Positions 62,001 through 64,000 of a stretch of DNA of 64,000 nucleotides are shown here, piece by piece (positions within the stretch are counted from its first letter, which is position 1; each line of letters opens with the position of its first letter). This stretch comes from Cohnella sp. SGD-V74 (GTDB taxonomy: Bacteria; Bacillota; Bacilli; Paenibacillales; Paenibacillaceae): assembly GCF_003001675.1 (NCBI RefSeq), contig NZ_PVYW01000013.1, positions 186,001 to 250,000 of the forward strand, in the 5' to 3' direction. The position numbers were made by a program, and so were the translations under genes. The notes under the pieces were generated by a model. The model was not told the DNA's origin, did no database searches, and saw nothing but the letters and a program-made list of their open reading frames with translations.

Positions 62001-63216
62001 TTCGTTCGAGAAGGCGGCCGAAGACGGCCGAACGGTCGGCAAGTTTATGCAGACGCCTGCATCGAACACGTCTTGGGCCAAGTTCCAGCCTTGGCATAAC
62101 TCCTGGGATCTGTCGGGCTACCGCTACGTGAATTTTACGATGAAGAATCCGGGTTACGCGAATCTGCAGATGAAGGTCGACATTCAAGACAGCACGCGAG
62201 GATACAATCTGTCCGGAGGCTGGATCAGCGTGCCGAACACCTGGACCGATTACCAATGGGACTTGAACGCGCTCACGCCGGCCATCGACAAGTCCAGCAC
62301 GAAGATCTCGATCTGGCTCCGTCAATCGACCGGCGCTTACGGTGAATTATGGATCGACGAGATCAAGGCGACGAACGTCGCCAGCGGCAGCGCGCCGACG
62401 CTGTCGGGAGTTAGCGTGAATACGGCTGCGGGCAACGCGGATACGACGTTTACGTTCAGCGCGACGTACACCGATGCCGATAACGAAGCGCCCCACGTGG
62501 TGGAGCTGATCATCGACGGCGTCATCCGCCATATGACTCCGGCCGATCCGGGCGACACGAACTACGCCGACGGCAAGGCGTACACGTATTCGACGAAGCT
62601 GACGCAAGGCGTTCACTCCTATTACGTCATGACGACCGACACGACGTCGAACGCGGTCTCAAGCGCCGTACAGAGCGGCCCGAGCGTATTCGATTCGCTG
62701 TTCGAGGATGACTTCGATGACGGGAACGCGAACGGATGGACGCCGACGAGCGGCAGCTGGACGGTGATGGGCGGGCAGTATCGCGGCCAGGCTTCCAGCC
62801 TCAACAGCTATTCGATCGCCGGCAGCTCTGACTGGACGGACTACACATTCCAGGCGGACGTGAACGTCACGAACAATTCCGGAGGCAACAAGGATGCCGG
62901 GCTTGTATTCCGCTATACGGATGAAGACAATCACTACATCCTGCTGCTCAAGAACAATGATCGCTCCGGACGCAAGATGGAACTGCTCGTCGTGGATGGA
63001 GGCGTGAAGACGTCGCTCGGCTTCGCCAATCCGAGCGTTGCGGCGGAGACGTTCTACACGTACCGAGTAGAACTAAGCGGCGACGAGATCAAGGTGTACC
63101 AGAACGATACGCTCATTCTGAGCGCGATCGACGGTACGCACGGCAGCGGCAAGATCGGAGCGCGCGTATACGCCAATACTCTTGCGGTGTTCGATAATAT
63201 CGTTGTCTCGCAGTAA
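59038..63216 (+). CDS. Multidomain GH9 cellulase with duplicated carbohydrate-binding modules
   Basis: The 1392-residue secreted protein starts at 59038 after AAGGAGG with a signal peptide (to about residue 30). In order: a galactose-binding-like CBM (about 40-190), a beta domain (about 195-300), a CelD-type Ig domain (from VVVSQAGYSASDYKG, 305-385), the GH9 catalytic domain (395-850), an Ig-like domain (860-940), a second CBM (950-1105), a second beta domain and a C-terminal concanavalin-like domain (1215-1392). GH9 residues seen are the Asp pair in DLTGGWYDAGDYGQYAGNQW and the Glu in WRYNEFSVSIQVGL. It cuts beta-1,4-glucan or similar outside the cell. Confidence 0.9.
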   Translation: MLGKKALVCCLGLLVLLNGIIASPNPTAAAVKPLPGPSNPIVYDDFNGGGVFKQNWMNWFNQAGGSGTYEKATVDSRTVGKFAQTPASASSWAKFQPWNESVDLRGYRYVNVSMKNPGYPNARVRINLHDGAKSHMLTSGWVSVPTTWTDYSFDLDAIVPAINKKTAKFEVWLQQTGGAYGEMLLDDLVVTTGTGGTAPTLSTDVVTNSAIANQNTMFTFQANYTDVDNDPPYAMQVVIDDTAIDMREADHADTTYTDGKSYTYMTKLPVGSHTYYFRTTDARTSEVATAVQTASVSYSEQVVDVVVSQAGYSASDYKGAKVTATLPLSDTSYVITTSAGAVASGNMTYDGYFWNKHVYTVEFTALTASGTDYKVTTNGVSSYPFQIQTNVWDGYKDEMTGFYRLLRSGVATADVYPPGYSSIAPSPKLFHPAGHLDDAKSIDGTVHYDLTGGWYDAGDYGQYAGNQWVGTEIALAYIRHADKPEVKYDNDNNSIPDLVDEAIFGSEYLIKFADQFGGELYDIKNNGGFVHPAKTTDNVPNTADDRAISNLSVGGSAKAAATLAATARAIHTAVAEGDIAFGLVAALEDFADESEAAAVTFYNYVVANPGGPVGSYGTRGGIPNSKLLADVQLYLLTGDPAYHTAATNEVNVLTNADLYSTNYWDMRPMALAEFYPAADPATQTHIHGLLKHQADMFLSLADDTPYGVLNQFKEFGVNEPHASYLGDMLRYYELFGDPAVLRAAQKGIYWIFGANPWNISWVSGIGTDFVDYPHTRLDEEANTAGSMGAVFPGAMLSGPNLKDTLNKKSVSPWYEDRPLYNDDVNQWRYNEFSVSIQVGLLYSIMALSATDGGSAEGPVPAELPTLSPVIGDYVRGNVTLFVGPVSGISDIEYLRSGVYNPMSVTRGVYSATIDESSALPYASRRIDVRGIDANGNATYSSTHYNVAPPLPDPAHLSLYDDFGGNGLWGVTGSKPPWANWYNQAGGTGSFEKAAEDGRTVGKFMQTPASNTSWAKFQPWHNSWDLSGYRYVNFTMKNPGYANLQMKVDIQDSTRGYNLSGGWISVPNTWTDYQWDLNALTPAIDKSSTKISIWLRQSTGAYGELWIDEIKATNVASGSAPTLSGVSVNTAAGNADTTFTFSATYTDADNEAPHVVELIIDGVIRHMTPADPGDTNYADGKAYTYSTKLTQGVHSYYVMTTDTTSNAVSSAVQSGPSVFDSLFEDDFDDGNANGWTPTSGSWTVMGGQYRGQASSLNSYSIAGSSDWTDYTFQADVNVTNNSGGNKDAGLVFRYTDEDNHYILLLKNNDRSGRKMELLVVDGGVKTSLGFANPSVAAETFYTYRVELSGDEIKVYQNDTLILSAIDGTHGSGKIGARVYANTLAVFDNIVVSQ

Positions 63217-63225
63217 CGAATCGGG

Positions 63226-63260
63226 AGAGGTCGGCAACGCGCCGGCCTCTTATATTTTTT
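63226..63260 (+). terminator. Terminator after the cellulase
   Basis: AGAGGTCGGC and GCCGGCCTCT pair over ten bases (one T-G pair) around AACGC, then TATATTTTTT. Confidence 0.9.
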
Positions 63261-63327
63261 ACGCTGAGAAGGGTCAATTGAACGACATGATATCGCCAGA
63301 GTGGAGAATGTGGAATCGGGGGCAATA

Positions 63328-63534
63328 TTAATATTTTCCGTATAACAGTCGTCTTCCGAGCTCCAGTCGCGCTTCAAGCTCGATTCTGTTTTTGCAATCT
63401 TCGCAGCAATGCAATCCTTTGCGATTTCGTTTCATTTGGTCGTAAGCTTGAGTCCCTTCGGTGACATAAAATGTTCGTTTGCAACTATAACAAGTGGTAC
63501 GAAAACAAAAAAGCCCATCAATTTGCTCCTGCAC
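63328..63534 (-). CDS. YlaI-like (DUF2197) zinc-ribbon protein
   Basis: The 68-residue product has two Cys pairs (CYSCKRTFYV and HCCEDCKNRIELEARLELG), which fit a zinc ribbon, and the family ending R-I-x-x-R-T-x-x-R. It resembles YlaI/DUF2197 proteins of Bacilli. The GTG at 63534 is preferred because GGGAGGGG lies eight bases upstream; an ATG at 63552 would add six residues. The function is unknown. Confidence 0.75.
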   Translation of the reverse strand: MQEQIDGLFCFRTTCYSCKRTFYVTEGTQAYDQMKRNRKGLHCCEDCKNRIELEARLELGRRLLYGKY

Positions 63535-63572
63535 CGAATCCCCTCCCGCCATTTATGACAGGCTCAATATTG

Positions 63573-63601
63573 TTGACGTGATCATCACGACACGCTATAA
63601 C
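63573..63601 (+). promoter_or_regulatory. Promoter of the TetR-type gene
   Basis: TTGACG at 63573-63578, a 17-base spacer and TATAAC at 63596-63601 form a good sigma-A promoter 77 bases before the start codon. Confidence 0.75.
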
Positions 63602-63614
63602 TGAATACAAAACG

Positions 63615-63657
63615 AAATAACACGCTGTATTATTTATTTTAGTACACCGTGTTATTT
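63615..63657. promoter_or_regulatory. Operator for the TetR-type regulator
   Basis: AAATAACACGCTGTA (63615-63629) and TACACCGTGTTATTT (63643-63657) are inverted repeats with one mismatch in 15, separated by 13 bases. They lie between promoter and start codon, so the regulator probably represses itself. Confidence 0.7.
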
Positions 63658-63677
63658 AAGGCAAGGGGTATTTATCG

Positions 63678-64000
63678 GTGCCGAAAATCGTGGACCACGA
63701 ACAAAAAAGAAAACTAATCGCGGAATCAGCATGGAACATTATTGAAGAAAAGGGGATCGAACATGCGTCTATCCGTGCTGTCGCCGCGGCGGCAGGCTTG
63801 TCGCCCGGAGCATTGCGGCATTATTTTTCAACGCAGGATGAATTGTTGCTGTTTATTGTCGATTACTATCTGACAAGAGGAGCTGCCAGAGCGGCAGAGG
63901 GGCTGGTGATAAGTCATATTCCGATAAAGGCTGCGAAGGAAATTATGTTGCAACTGCTCCCTATGAATGCGGAAAAACGAACGGCCGTCGGCGTCTGGTG
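63678..64000 (+). CDS. TetR-family transcriptional regulator, 3' end outside window
   Basis: The frame from a GTG at 63678 (AAGGGG upstream) reads MPKIVDHEQKRKLIAESAWN and then IIEEKGIEHASIRAVAAAAG LSPGALRHYFSTQDELL. That is the TetR helix-turn-helix at residues about 25-48. The frame is open to the window end after 107 residues. A close inverted repeat upstream supports self-control. The ligand-binding part is only partly visible, so its role cannot be stated. It could govern an efflux or catabolic gene outside the window. Confidence 0.88.
   Translation, partial: MPKIVDHEQKRKLIAESAWNIIEEKGIEHASIRAVAAAAGLSPGALRHYFSTQDELLLFIVDYYLTRGAARAAEGLVISHIPIKAAKEIMLQLLPMNAEKRTAVGVW

Overview
The window is about 64 kb of moderately GC-rich DNA from a spore-forming Firmicute. 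Gene order and content point to the Paenibacillaceae, probably a Cohnella- or Paenibacillus-like organism. The evidence is the replication-origin order (rpsF-ssb-rpsR ... parB-soj-noc-rsmG-mnmG-mnmE-jag-yidC-rnpA-rpmH ... dnaA-dnaN-yaaA-recF-remB-gyrB-gyrA), spore genes (yyaC, YheC/YheD type), YesM/YesN-type sugar sensing and large secreted cellulases. The species is an inference.

Layout. 1-3.0 kb: the 5' part of a secreted carbohydrate-binding protein, then a stretch of broken genes: a glpP antiterminator with an internal deletion, an S-layer-homology fragment, and what I read as a decayed type III (ToxIN-like) toxin-antitoxin locus. The last keeps its promoter, two 37-bp antitoxin repeats and attenuator hairpin, but its toxin lacks the middle. 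3.1-4.7 kb: rpsF-ssb-rpsR and yjzC. 5.0-16.4 kb: a nitrogen-scavenging island, all on the minus strand. It has biuret hydrolase and allophanate hydrolase behind a GlnR/TnrA-type box, then an eight-gene operon with a BMP-type ABC importer, formamidase, cupin, a second BiuH-like hydrolase and a PucR regulator. 16.5-17.6 kb: two small paralogous beta-rich proteins, an unusual tRNA-end-like inverted element and tRNA-Ser(CGA). 17.6-30.9 kb: the conserved left side of the origin, with three parS sites. 31.1-34.6 kb: a two-component system and two PepSY proteins lying between rpmH and dnaA. 34.7-44.8 kb: oriC, dnaA, dnaN, yaaA, recF, remB, gyrB, gyrA, with a spore-coat-type ATP-grasp gene set against them between gyrB and gyrA. 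44.9-46.8 kb: HD-GYP and MgtC proteins. 46.9-63.2 kb: a glycan-use locus with an FAD oxidoreductase, a GH2 enzyme, a deacetylase/GH57-like protein, an LplABC-type ABC importer bracketed by two inverted-repeat elements, a YesM/YesN sensor pair and a multidomain GH9 cellulase. 63.3-64 kb: a small Zn-ribbon protein and a TetR-type regulator with its operator, cut by the window end.

How it fits together. Genes left of about 34.7 kb run mostly on the minus strand and those right of it mostly on the plus strand, as expected for leading-strand bias around oriC. The accessory blocks supply nitrogen from biuret or related amides and carbon from plant polysaccharide. All functions are from motif and family recognition by reading, without database searches.
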